Source: DATCDE01 sp038252405 (GTDB lineage: Bacteria > Actinomycetota > Actinomycetes > Prado026). Taken from it: DNA of 18,966 bases. The translations under genes and the position numbers were made by a program. The notes beneath the pieces are model-generated. The model did not search any database, was not told the DNA's origin, and worked only from the letters and a program-made list of their open reading frames with translations. The stretch lies in the NCBI GenBank assembly GCA_038252405.1, contig JBBSAJ010000044.1, positions 1 through 18,966 on the forward strand, read 5' to 3'. Numbering within the stretch: the first letter of the stretch is position 1; each line of letters starts with the position of its first letter. Below are positions 1-6,143 of this stretch, piece after piece.

Positions 1-1031
1 ACCGGGGTGCCGCAGGCCTGGGACTCCACGGCGACCAGCCCGAACGACTCGTTGTGCGACGGGACGACGGTGAGCGTGGCCGCGCGGTACCACTCGCCCA
101 GCTCGGCCTGCGGGACGGGGGGGGCGAACCGCACCAGGTCGCGGATGCCGAGGTCCCGGGCCAGGTCGTCCAGGTGGGTGGGGTGCTCCAGCCCGCTGCC
201 GGACGGCCCGCCGACCACGGCGACCACGAGCCGCTCGCGCAGCGCGGGGTCGGCGGCGACCATCCGGGCGGCCGCGCGCAGCAGCACGTCGGGGGCCTTG
301 AGCGGCTGGATCCGGCCCACGAACAGCAGCACGACGGCGTCCACGGGCAGCCCCAGCCGGGCCCGGGCAGCGGCCCGGTCACCCTCCCGGAAGACGTCGA
401 GGTCCACGCCCGGGTTGACCACGAACACCTTGTCCGGGTCGGCGCCGTACAGCCGGACCAGCGCGTCGGCCTCGTGGTCGGCGTTCGCGATGTGCGCGTC
501 GGCGAGCTCGACGACCTGTTCCTCGCCGATCAGCCGGGCCGACGGCTCCGGGGTGTCGCCGTCGGCCAGCGCGGCGTTCTTGACCTTGGCCATGGTGTGC
601 ATGGAGTGCACGAGCGGCACGCCCCAGCGCTCGGCGACGAGCGTGCCGACCTGCCCGGACAGCCAGTAGTGCGAGTGCACCAGGTCGAAGTAGCCGGGGT
701 CGTGCAGCGCCTCGACCCGGGCCACGCCGCGGGTGACCGCGCACAGCTGCGCCGGCAGGTCCTGCTTGGACAGCCCCTCGAACGGCCCGGCGACCACGTT
801 GCGCACGCGCACGCCGTCGGCCAGGTCGACGACCGGGGGCAGCCCGCCGCGGGTGGCCCTGGTGAAGATCTCGACCGCGGTGCCGGACGCCGCCAGCCGC
901 TTGGCCAGCTCGACCACGTAGACGTTCATGCCCCCGGCGTCGCCGGTCCCCGGCTGGTCCAGCGGGGAGGTGTGCACGGACAGCATGGCGACCCGGCGCG
1001 GCACGTCCAGCCGGACCGGCACCACCGTCAT
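1..1031 (-). CDS. mshA: D-inositol-3-phosphate glycosyltransferase MshA (3' part outside window)
   Basis: First committed step of mycothiol synthesis: transfer of GlcNAc from UDP-GlcNAc to 1L-myo-inositol 1-phosphate in the cytosol. The reading frame is open for 343 codons and runs off the left edge. Visible signatures are an N-terminal VAMLSVHTSPL strand, the donor/acceptor loop QPGTGDAGGMNVYV near residues 26-39, HSHYWLSG and HSMHTMAKVKN, the GT-B hinge FVGRIQPLKAPD, and the start of the GT4 EX7E motif (ESFGLVAVESQACGTP) at the window edge. About 100 C-terminal residues are therefore missing compared with mycobacterial MshA. The ATG at 1031 is preceded by AAGGAG (1038-1043) six bases upstream, which fixes the start. 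It follows the macro-domain gene in the same direction with about 100 bp between them. Confidence 0.95.
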   Translation of the reverse strand, partial: MTVVPVRLDVPRRVAMLSVHTSPLDQPGTGDAGGMNVYVVELAKRLAASGTAVEIFTRATRGGLPPVVDLADGVRVRNVVAGPFEGLSKQDLPAQLCAVTRGVARVEALHDPGYFDLVHSHYWLSGQVGTLVAERWGVPLVHSMHTMAKVKNAALADGDTPEPSARLIGEEQVVELADAHIANADHEADALVRLYGADPDKVFVVNPGVDLDVFREGDRAAARARLGLPVDAVVLLFVGRIQPLKAPDVLLRAAARMVAADPALRERLVVAVVGGPSGSGLEHPTHLDDLARDLGIRDLVRFAPPVPQAELGEWYRAATLTVVPSHNESFGLVAVESQACGTP

Positions 1032-1131
1032 CGCACGCTCCTTGTCCTCGGCGAAGCACTTCGAGTGTGACCCCCAGCGTCAACCGCAGGAGATCCTCCC
1101 CGATTCCCTGGTTGAACGCACAACGAGCGAG

Positions 1132-1656
1132 TCAGCCCAGCTGCTCCAGCTCGGCGGTGACGATCGCGAGCGCCGCGGCGCTGAACAGCACGAACCGCAC
1201 CTCGGTGACGCTCGTGGTCGGGGTGGCGGCGACGGTGCGGACGGCGATCCGGGCGGCGTCGGCGGCCGGCCAGCCGTAGGCGCCCGTGGAGATCGCCGGG
1301 AACGCGACCGAGGCGGCGCCCAGCTCGTCGGCCACCGCCAGGCAGGACCGGTAGCAGGACGCCAGCACTTGCGAGCGGTCCTCCCGGCTCGAGTGCACCG
1401 GGCCCACCGTGTGGACCACCCAGCGGGCCGGCAGCCGCCCGGCGGGGGTGGCCACGGCCTGCCCGGGCGGCAGCCCGTCCGGGTAGGCGCCCTCGCGCAG
1501 CGCCAGGCAGGCCGCCAGGATGTCCGGCCCGCCGCGGCGGTGGATGGCGCCGTCCACCCCGCCGCCGCCCAGCAGCGTGGAGTTGGCCGCGTTGACGATG
1601 ACGTCGACGTGCTGCTCGGTGATGTCCCCGACGACGGCGGTGCGGTGGGCGGTCAT
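1132..1656 (-). CDS. Macro-domain (ADP-ribose-binding) protein, O-acetyl-ADP-ribose deacetylase-like
   Basis: A 174-residue single macro domain of the MacroD/YmdB class, which typically hydrolyses O-acetyl-ADP-ribose or removes mono-ADP-ribose. The diagnostic blocks are all present: GDITEQHVDVIVNAAN (residues 10-25), the loop LLGGGGVDGAIHRRGG (28-43), GQAVATPAGRLPARWVVHTVGPV, and the second phosphate loop FPAISTGAYGWP. The ATG at 1656 starts exactly at the domain; longer in-frame extensions run into the divergent GNAT gene and look non-natural. No Shine-Dalgarno is visible. The start lies 18 bp from the start codon of the divergent gene, so leaderless transcription is likely. The substrate cannot be told from sequence. 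Confidence 0.9.
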   Translation of the reverse strand: MTAHRTAVVGDITEQHVDVIVNAANSTLLGGGGVDGAIHRRGGPDILAACLALREGAYPDGLPPGQAVATPAGRLPARWVVHTVGPVHSSREDRSQVLASCYRSCLAVADELGAASVAFPAISTGAYGWPAADAARIAVRTVAATPTTSVTEVRFVLFSAAALAIVTAELEQLG

Positions 1657-1674
1657 GGGCCTAGCCTGCACCGG
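1657..1674. promoter_or_regulatory. Very short divergent promoter region between macro-domain and GNAT genes
   Basis: Only 18 bases separate the two divergent start codons. On the plus strand TAGCCT (1662-1667) fits a TAnnnT -10 box and ends seven bases before the GTG at 1675. On the minus strand the overlapping CAGGCT sits six bases before the ATG at 1656. Neither gene has a Shine-Dalgarno sequence. The simplest reading is a shared bidirectional -10 region giving two leaderless messages; this is inferred from spacing only. Confidence 0.5.
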
Positions 1675-2211
1675 GTGAGTGACACCGAGGTGGCCCGGAC
1701 CGACCGGCTGGTGCTGCGGCCGTGGCGGCCCGACGAGGTCGGGGCCCTGTACGACCTGTACCGCCGCGAGGAGGTCTGGCGCTGGCGGGGCGCCCAGCCG
1801 GCTCCCCCGGCGTCCGTCGAGGCCATGGCAGCCACGGTGGACCGCTGGGCCGCCCGCGCCGCGGGGCCGTACGGGGTCTGGGCGGTGGAGCCGGCCGCGC
1901 TGGGCGCGCCGGTGGGCACGGTGCTGCTGGTGCCGCTGCCGGACGCCGACGGCCGGCCCACCGACGACGTGGAGGTGGGCTGGCACCTGCACCCGGACCA
2001 CTGGGGCCACGGGTACGCCACCGAGGCGGCGGGGGCGCTGCTCTCGCGCGCCTGGGACGCCGGGCTGAGCGAGGTGTACGCCGTGGTGCACCCGGCCAAC
2101 GAGCGGTCGGTGGCGGTGACCCGGCGGCTGGGCATGGCCCCGATCGGGCTGACCGACCGGTGGTACGGGGTGGAGCTGGCGGCGTTCCGGGCCGGCCGGC
2201 CGGCGCCCTAG
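1675..2211 (+). CDS. GNAT family N-acetyltransferase (RimJ/RimL type)
   Basis: A 178-residue acetyl-CoA-dependent N-acetyltransferase. It opens with TDRLVLRPWRPDEVGALYDLY, the usual first strand and helix of the RimJ/RimL subgroup, and has the beta-bulge strand DVEVGWHLHP followed by the acetyl-CoA pyrophosphate loop HWGHGYATEAAGALL (motif A, Q/RxxGxG/A-like). The C-terminal AVVHPANERSVAVTRRLGM is also typical. The GTG at 1675 is chosen because it is the first start after the divergent neighbour and has a -10-like TAGCCT seven bases upstream. Its stop overlaps the stop of the convergent AlaX gene through a shared CTAG. The acceptor substrate is unknown. Confidence 0.88.
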   Translation: MSDTEVARTDRLVLRPWRPDEVGALYDLYRREEVWRWRGAQPAPPASVEAMAATVDRWAARAAGPYGVWAVEPAALGAPVGTVLLVPLPDADGRPTDDVEVGWHLHPDHWGHGYATEAAGALLSRAWDAGLSEVYAVVHPANERSVAVTRRLGMAPIGLTDRWYGVELAAFRAGRPAP

Positions 2212-2939
2212 CCGCTGACCGGGTCGGTGATCCGCACCCGCAGCCGGCGGAACCCCTTGCCCTTGTTCTCCACCTTGACCACCTCGAGGCCGCCGATCTG
2301 GGCGGTCGAGGCGACGTGGGTGCCGCCGTCGGCCTGCACGTCCAGGCCGTTGATGTCCACGATCCGCACGACCTGCAGGTCGGGCGGCAGCAGGTTGGTC
2401 GCCGTCCGGATGATGTCCGGGATCGCGAACGCCTCGTCGCGGGGCAGGCTGTAGACGGCGATGCCCCGGTCGGCGGCCACCTCGGCGGCGCAGGCGGCCG
2501 CGACCCGGTCCTTGAAGTCGGCCGGCAGCTCGGGCAGGTCGAAGTCCATCCGGGCCTCGAGCGGCTGCATGCTGCCGCCGGTCACCAGCGCGCCGAAGTC
2601 GCGGAACACGACCCCGGAGAGCAGGTGCAGCGCGGAGTGGGTGCGCATCAGCGCGGTGCGCCGGGCGTCCTCGACGGCGCCGCGGACGGCGGTGCCGGGC
2701 GGCGGCAGCGGGTCACCCTCGGCGGCCACCAGCCACTGCTCGCCGTCCGCCCTGCGCGCATCGACGATGCGGGTGTGGACGCCGCCCCACAGCAGCACGC
2801 CGTGGTCGGGCGGCTGGCCGCCCCCGCCGGGGTAGAACGCGGAGCGGTCCAGGACCACGGCGTCCTCGGCGGAGGCGAGCACGACGGCGTCCCACTCGCG
2901 TAGCGAGGCGTCGTCGAGCTCGAGGCGCTGGGTGCTCAC
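2208..2939 (-). CDS. Alanyl-tRNA editing protein, AlaX family
   Basis: A 243-residue free-standing relative of the AlaRS editing domain, expected to hydrolyse Ser- or Gly-tRNA(Ala). It shows the N-terminal FYPGGGGQPPDHG block (residues 35-47), the metal-binding HxxxH as HSALH (H101, H105), and the second metal motif near residues 200-208. That second motif reads DGGTH, so the first ligand of CxxxH is Asp204 instead of Cys, with His208 kept. The GTG start overlaps the stop of the upstream DUF2516 gene as GTGA, which suggests translational coupling. It converges with the GNAT gene, sharing three bases at the stops. Length matches the AlaX-M type, with an N-terminal beta-barrel part plus the catalytic part. 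Confidence 0.9.
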   Translation of the reverse strand: MSTQRLELDDASLREWDAVVLASAEDAVVLDRSAFYPGGGGQPPDHGVLLWGGVHTRIVDARRADGEQWLVAAEGDPLPPPGTAVRGAVEDARRTALMRTHSALHLLSGVVFRDFGALVTGGSMQPLEARMDFDLPELPADFKDRVAAACAAEVAADRGIAVYSLPRDEAFAIPDIIRTATNLLPPDLQVVRIVDINGLDVQADGGTHVASTAQIGGLEVVKVENKGKGFRRLRVRITDPVSG

Positions 2940-3259
2940 CAGGGGCCGTAGGGGCCGTCACTGGACGACCGGCCGCCGCGGCCGCGGCCGCCGCCGAGGG
3001 CCTGCAGCTGCGGCCGGATCCCGTACAGGTAGACCAGCGAGGCGGCCGCGCCGCCCACGACGAAGAAGCTGAGCGGGTTCAGCACCAGCAGCGACGCCCC
3101 GGCGAGCAGCCCGAGGATGAGCAGCCAGACCACCTTGTCCAGCTTGCCGACGGCCTTGAAGTGCGCCGCCGGCCGGCGGGCGGCGTCCACGAACGCCCAG
3201 ATCTCCAGCGCGAAGACGACGCCCCACAGGGCCAGGTTGACCAACCCGAACACGCTCAT
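2936..3259 (-). CDS. DUF2516 family membrane protein
   Basis: A 107-residue actinobacterial membrane protein of unknown function. Three hydrophobic stretches are visible: residues about 4-24 (LVNLALWGVVFALEIWAFV), 44-62 (VVWLLILGLLAGASLLVL) and 65-83 (LSFFVVGGAAASLVYLYGI), followed by a Gly/Arg/Ser-rich tail. The ATG at 3259 is preferred over the GTG at 3280 because MSVFGLVNLALW is the usual family start and a TACCCT box ends six bases before it. Its stop overlaps the AlaX start by four bases. The neighbourhood XRE, HbhA-like, DUF2516 matches the order Rv0474, hbhA (Rv0475), Rv0476 known in M. tuberculosis, so the assignment rests on both sequence and synteny. Confidence 0.85.
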   Translation of the reverse strand: MSVFGLVNLALWGVVFALEIWAFVDAARRPAAHFKAVGKLDKVVWLLILGLLAGASLLVLNPLSFFVVGGAAASLVYLYGIRPQLQALGGGRGRGGRSSSDGPYGPW

Positions 3260-3265
3260 GTCTCC

Positions 3266-3271
3266 AGGGTA
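3266..3271 (-). promoter_or_regulatory. Putative -10 box of a leaderless DUF2516-alaX transcript
   Basis: On the minus strand TACCCT fits TAnnnT and ends six bases before the ATG at 3259. A GGAG two bases before the ATG is too close for an efficient ribosome binding site. Inferred from position only. Confidence 0.4.
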
Positions 3272-3281
3272 GGCGACCATC

Positions 3282-3350
3282 CCATGATCACCATTTGCGG
3301 TCCGATCACGCCGTCACCCGGCTGGTTCCGACCGCTCACGGTGATCATGG
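3282..3350. repeat. Inverted repeat CCATGATCACC / GGTGATCATGG
   Basis: Eleven-base perfect arms at 3282-3292 and 3340-3350 are separated by 47 bases that also contain a GATCACG. The element lies in the gap between the 3' end of the HbhA-like gene and the 5' end of the DUF2516 gene. It resembles REP-type extragenic palindromes but is unrelated in sequence to the AACGTT palindromes elsewhere in the window. Confidence 0.6.
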
Positions 3351-3365
3351 ACGGCGGAACGGCAC

Positions 3366-3398
3366 GGGGCCGCCCCACCCGATCGGTGGGACGGCCCC
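3366..3398 (-). terminator. Strong GC-rich hairpin downstream of the HbhA-like gene
   Basis: Fourteen-base arms (3366-3379 and 3385-3398) with a single mismatch enclose the 5-base loop CGATC, about 40 bases past the hbhA-like stop on the minus strand. There is no clear U-tract, which is common for actinobacterial terminator hairpins. It would separate this gene from the downstream DUF2516-alaX pair. Confidence 0.5.
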
Positions 3399-3438
3399 GG
3401 TCGGCACCGTGTGCGGGTGCCCGGTCGGCGGAAAGGGG

Positions 3439-3996
3439 TTAGGCGCCGACCTGCTCGGCAGCCACCTCGACCGCGGTGACGGTCTTCTCGGCGGCCTTGC
3501 GCGCCGACGTGCCGGCCGCCTTGGCCGCGCTGCGGGTGTGCGCGGCGGAGGTGCGGGCCGTGGTGCCGGTGGCCTTGGCCGAGGTGCGGGTCCGGGCCGC
3601 CTGCTTGCGGGCGGTGGTCCCGGCCGCCTTGGCCTTCGCCTCAGCGACCTTCACCTGGTGGACGGCGTCCTTGACGGCCGGCTCACGCCGGATGCGCTTG
3701 ATCAGCTTCTGGCCGCGGGCGGCCAGCTCGTCGTAGGTCTCCTCGACCTGGCCGACCAGCTCGTGGGCCCGGGCCTGGGCGGTGTCCGGCAGCTCGCCGA
3801 CCGCGGTGCGGACCGCCTCGACGCGCTCGGTGGCACGGTCCTGCAGCTCCTTGGGCTCCACCCGCAGCGCGCGCAGCTTCTCGCCGGCCTGCCGCATGGT
3901 GTGCACGGCGAGGTCGCCGAACCCGGCGACGGCGTACACCGGCTTGGTCTCGGTCAGGTCGACGACCGTCTTCCTGAGGTCCTGGGTGATGGGCAT
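3439..3996 (-). CDS. HbhA-like (heparin-binding hemagglutinin-like) protein with Lys/Ala-rich C-terminal repeats
   Basis: A 185-residue, largely helical protein. Residues 1-35 (DLRKTVVDLTETKPVYAVAG) match the N-terminal region of mycobacterial HbhA. Residues 36-115 are predicted coiled coil, with alternating charged residues. Residues 122-175 are three consecutive 18-residue repeats: AKAAGTTARKQAARTRTS, AKATGTTARTSAAHTRSA, AKAAGTSARKAAEKTVTA. The basic Ala/Lys tail corresponds to the heparin- and DNA-binding tail of HbhA, although here Arg and Thr replace many Lys. An AAGGA sits five bases before the ATG. The XRE gene ends 24 bases upstream, so they are probably co-transcribed. Adhesin function is known for mycobacteria and may not carry over; a polar-growth or nucleoid role is possible. 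Confidence 0.8.
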   Translation of the reverse strand: MPITQDLRKTVVDLTETKPVYAVAGFGDLAVHTMRQAGEKLRALRVEPKELQDRATERVEAVRTAVGELPDTAQARAHELVGQVEETYDELAARGQKLIKRIRREPAVKDAVHQVKVAEAKAKAAGTTARKQAARTRTSAKATGTTARTSAAHTRSAAKAAGTSARKAAEKTVTAVEVAAEQVGA

Positions 3997-4020
3997 GGTG
4001 ATCCTTCTTCCGGTTGCAGT

Positions 4021-4383
4021 TCAGTGGTCGTCGTCCAACGCTTCCCTGTTCTCCTTGCAGAACGACTCGTAGACGTCGAGCAGCACCCTCTTTTGCCGCT
4101 GCGACAGGTACGGGTCCCCGAGGACGGCCGCGGCGACGGCCTGTTCGCCCTCGCGCTCCTCGAGCAGACCCGCGCGCACGTACAGCGTCTCCGCGCTGAT
4201 CCGCAGCGCCTTCGCGATCTGCTGCAGGATCTCCGCGCTCGGCTTCTTCAGGCCGCGCTCGATCTGGCTCAGGTACGGGTTCGACACGCCAGCCGACTTC
4301 GCCAGCTGGCGCAGCGACACCTCCGCCTGCTCACGCTGCTCGCGGATGTACTCCCCGAGCGACGCGACGTTCAACGTTGGCAC
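4021..4383 (-). CDS. XRE-family (Rv0474-like) transcriptional regulator
   Basis: A 120-residue protein with an N-terminal Cro/C1 helix-turn-helix at residues about 11-66 (LGEYIREQREQAEVSLRQLAKSAGVSNPYLSQIERGLKKPSAEILQQIAKAL, recognition helix near SNPYLSQIE), followed by an acidic helical tail ending FCKENREALDDDH. Position directly upstream of the HbhA-like gene is the same as Rv0474 in M. tuberculosis. The GTG at 4383 is used as start; an ATG is absent and a -10-like box lies six bases away. A perfect palindrome just upstream is a good candidate for autoregulation. The signal sensed is unknown. Confidence 0.88.
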   Translation of the reverse strand: MPTLNVASLGEYIREQREQAEVSLRQLAKSAGVSNPYLSQIERGLKKPSAEILQQIAKALRISAETLYVRAGLLEEREGEQAVAAAVLGDPYLSQRQKRVLLDVYESFCKENREALDDDH

Positions 4384-4420
4384 ACAAGGATTGTCTCACG
4401 AAGTGCTTGCTAGAGCAAGC
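4381..4420 (-). promoter_or_regulatory. Promoter and operator-like palindrome of the XRE-hbhA operon
   Basis: Reading the minus strand, TTGCTC (-35-like) is followed after exactly 17 bases by GACAAT (-10-like), then six bases and the GTG start. The -35 box is inside a perfect palindrome GCTTGC-TCTA-GCAAGC (4405-4420). A dimeric repressor bound there would block the promoter, which fits autoregulation by the XRE protein encoded immediately downstream. The palindrome and spacing are seen; the function is inference. Confidence 0.6.
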
Positions 4421-4464
4421 GCCGGGCTAGCACCCCGCGCCGCCGCCCACGCCGGCGGCGCTCA

Positions 4465-4531
4465 CGAGTGGACACCGGGGGAACGTTATGGATCCCCAGA
4501 CCCGCCATAACGTTCCCGCAGCGACCGCTCG
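4465..4531. repeat. Dispersed palindrome, AACGTTATGG family, copy a
   Basis: The core is a perfect 13-base inverted repeat, GGGAACGTTATGG (4479-4491) and CCATAACGTTCCC (4505-4517), with a 13-base spacer. Outer arms CGAGTGGAC (4465-4473) and GACCGCTCG (4523-4531) pair at seven of nine positions. It lies between the 3' end of the asparaginase gene and the 5' end of the XRE gene. The same core occurs at 10231-10270, 11277-11316 and 16161-16192. Confidence 0.85.
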
Positions 4532-4545
4532 CGCCGGCGACTCAC

Positions 4546-4611
4546 CGAGTGGAGCCCCAGTGAGCGGAAAGCGACCCCACCAGCCCATGACGCTCACCGG
4601 AACTCCACTCG
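4546..4611. repeat. Second, related palindrome (CGAGTGGAG...CTCCACTCG)
   Basis: Outer 9-base arms (4546-4554, 4603-4611) and inner 7-base arms GTGAGCG (4560-4566) and CGCTCAC (4591-4597) are perfect and separated by symmetrical 5-base internal bulges. The outer ends match those of the AACGTTATGG palindromes but the core differs, so it looks like a sister subfamily. It ends 20 bases before the asparaginase stop. Confidence 0.75.
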
Positions 4612-4631
4612 CGCGCCGTCCGGATGGCGGG

Positions 4632-5579
4632 TCAGGGCAGGACGGCGCGGACGGCGCCCACGGGCAGCCCCCCGCCGAGCAGCACGTGCTCGGACTGCGC
4701 CTGCACCACCGGCGCCGTCACCCCGAGCCGGCGCAGCACCGCGGCCATCACCACCGTCCGGGCCCGCTCGGCGCCGTCGTCGATCTTCAGCGCGACCGCG
4801 CGACCGTCCGGCAGGGCCACCGCGTAGACGCCCTCGGCGCCGTCCTTGGCCAGCAGGCCGGGCACCCCCGCCATCAGCGCGGTGACGTCGCGGCGGGTGC
4901 CGCCCACCCACTGCGGATAGGCCCGCATCGCGTCCGCCACCCGGCGCTGCGGCGTGCCCGGCTCGGCCTGGACACACGCGGCGAACGCCCGGGCCAGCCC
5001 GGTCAGGGTGAAGGCGAACACCGGGGCGCCGCAGCCGTCCACCCCGACCGCGGCCACCGGCTCGCCGGCCAGCCGCTCGGCGGTGCGCAGCAGCGCCTGC
5101 TGCAGCGGGTGGTCCGGCTCCCGGTAGGTCGACGTCGGCCAGCCGGCCGCCACGCAGGTGGCCAGCATGGCGGCGTGCTTGCCCGAGCAGTTCATCGCGA
5201 CCGGCTCGGGCCCGCCGCCGGCGCGCAGCCAGTCCCGGCGGGCCGCCTCGTCCAGCGGCAGGTCCGGCGGGGTCTGCAGGGCGGCAACGGTCAGCCCCGC
5301 GGAGGCCAGCACCCGGCGGACGCCGTCCAGGTGGAACGGCTCGCCCGAGTGCGAGGCCCCGGCCAGCGCCAGGAGCTCGTCCTCGAGCGGGTAGCCGGCC
5401 TCGACCATGCCGACCGCCTGCATCAGCTTGTTCGACGAGCGGGGGAACACCGGCACGTCGACCGCGCCCACAGCGAGCAGCACCGAGCCGTCGGCGTCCA
5501 AGGCCACGACCGACCCGTGGTGGTGACCCTCGACGAACCCCGAGCGCACGACCTCAGCAACGACAGGGAGCGGCCCCAC
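4632..5579 (-). CDS. Asparaginase, Rhizobium etli type (Asparaginase_II)
   Basis: A 315-residue thermolabile-type L-asparaginase of the ReAV family, hydrolysing asparagine to aspartate and ammonia in the cytosol. It is unrelated to the E. coli type I/II enzymes. The catalytic motifs are SSNK (Ser48, Lys51, the same numbering as in ReAV), CSGKH (Cys131, Lys134) and DGCG (Cys183); the last two hold the zinc/catalytic residues of the family. PVFPRSSNKLMQ, ASHSGEPFHL and MNCSGKHAAML are full family blocks. The GTG start at 5579 is only three bases past the rsiG-like stop, so it is the third gene of an operon. A palindromic repeat follows downstream. Confidence 0.92.
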   Translation of the reverse strand: MGPLPVVAEVVRSGFVEGHHHGSVVALDADGSVLLAVGAVDVPVFPRSSNKLMQAVGMVEAGYPLEDELLALAGASHSGEPFHLDGVRRVLASAGLTVAALQTPPDLPLDEAARRDWLRAGGGPEPVAMNCSGKHAAMLATCVAAGWPTSTYREPDHPLQQALLRTAERLAGEPVAAVGVDGCGAPVFAFTLTGLARAFAACVQAEPGTPQRRVADAMRAYPQWVGGTRRDVTALMAGVPGLLAKDGAEGVYAVALPDGRAVALKIDDGAERARTVVMAAVLRRLGVTAPVVQAQSEHVLLGGGLPVGAVRAVLP

Positions 5580-5582
5580 GGA

Positions 5583-6143
5583 CTAGTCGCGCTCGGTCTT
5601 CAGCAGCTCGTCGACCGAGGCTTCGCCGTCGCGGTAGCGGCGGGTGATCTCGGCGGTGAGCTGGTCCATGACCTGCTGCACCCGGTGCCGGATCCCGCTG
5701 ACCGTCCGCTCGAAGCCGACCAGCTCCTCGTGCCCGGCGGCCAGCTGGGCCTCGGTCATCGCGCCGACGTTCGACAGCGAGGGATCGGAGATGATCTGCT
5801 CGACCCGCCGGCGGTTCTCGGCCACCCGGCTGGGCTCGACGTTGAGGTAGCGGCCCAGCCCGTGCGGGGCCGGCCGGCCCTCGCCGCCCAGCACCTGCGG
5901 CAGCTGGTCCACCAGCGGGTCGGCGTCGCCATCGGCCGCCCCGCGGCGCTGCTGCTCGGCCCGGATGATGTCCATGCGGCCCTGCAGCAGCCGGCGGATG
6001 TAGGAGAGGTCGGCGTCCTCCTGCTCGGCGTCGAAGCGGCGCTGGCGCACCTCCTGCAGCGTCATCTCGGTCAGGCCGTCGAGGAAGCCCTCCCCGAGGA
6101 CCCGGTCGACCCGCCGCCGACCACCAGGCATCGGCTCACTCAT
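5583..6143 (-). CDS. rsiG: RsiG-like c-di-GMP-dependent anti-sigma factor
   Basis: A 186-residue helical protein matching RsiG, the anti-sigma of WhiG-type (sigma-28 family) factors, which binds cyclic di-GMP through E-x3-S-x2-R-x3-Q-x3-D motifs on antiparallel helices. The second motif is exact: E145, S149, R152, Q156, D160 in ERTVSGIRHRVQQVMD. The first is D43, S47, R50, Q54, D58 in DADLSYIRRLLQGRMD, with Asp for the initial Glu. Two motifs in one chain is the Streptomyces-like arrangement, allowing binding of a c-di-GMP dimer by a monomer. The ATG overlaps the BKACE stop (ATGA), with a GAGG five bases upstream. Such proteins are often mislabelled ABC transporter substrate-binding proteins. 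No sigma factor gene is in the window. Confidence 0.85.
   Translation of the reverse strand: MSEPMPGGRRRVDRVLGEGFLDGLTEMTLQEVRQRRFDAEQEDADLSYIRRLLQGRMDIIRAEQQRRGAADGDADPLVDQLPQVLGGEGRPAPHGLGRYLNVEPSRVAENRRRVEQIISDPSLSNVGAMTEAQLAAGHEELVGFERTVSGIRHRVQQVMDQLTAEITRRYRDGEASVDELLKTERD

Noticed and set aside
54..1070. Long plus-strand open frame opposite mshA
   Set aside because: The translation is low-complexity Gly/Arg/Val/Asp/His typical of a GC-rich antisense shadow, while the minus strand encodes a clear MshA.
4465..4531. Palindrome copy a as a rho-independent terminator
   Set aside because: The same element also occurs between divergent starts (11266-11329) and no T-tract follows, so termination cannot be its general role.
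5583..6143. Annotation as an ABC transporter substrate-binding protein
   Set aside because: There is no signal peptide or lipobox; the helical E-x3-S-x2-R-x3-Q-x3-D motif fits RsiG.
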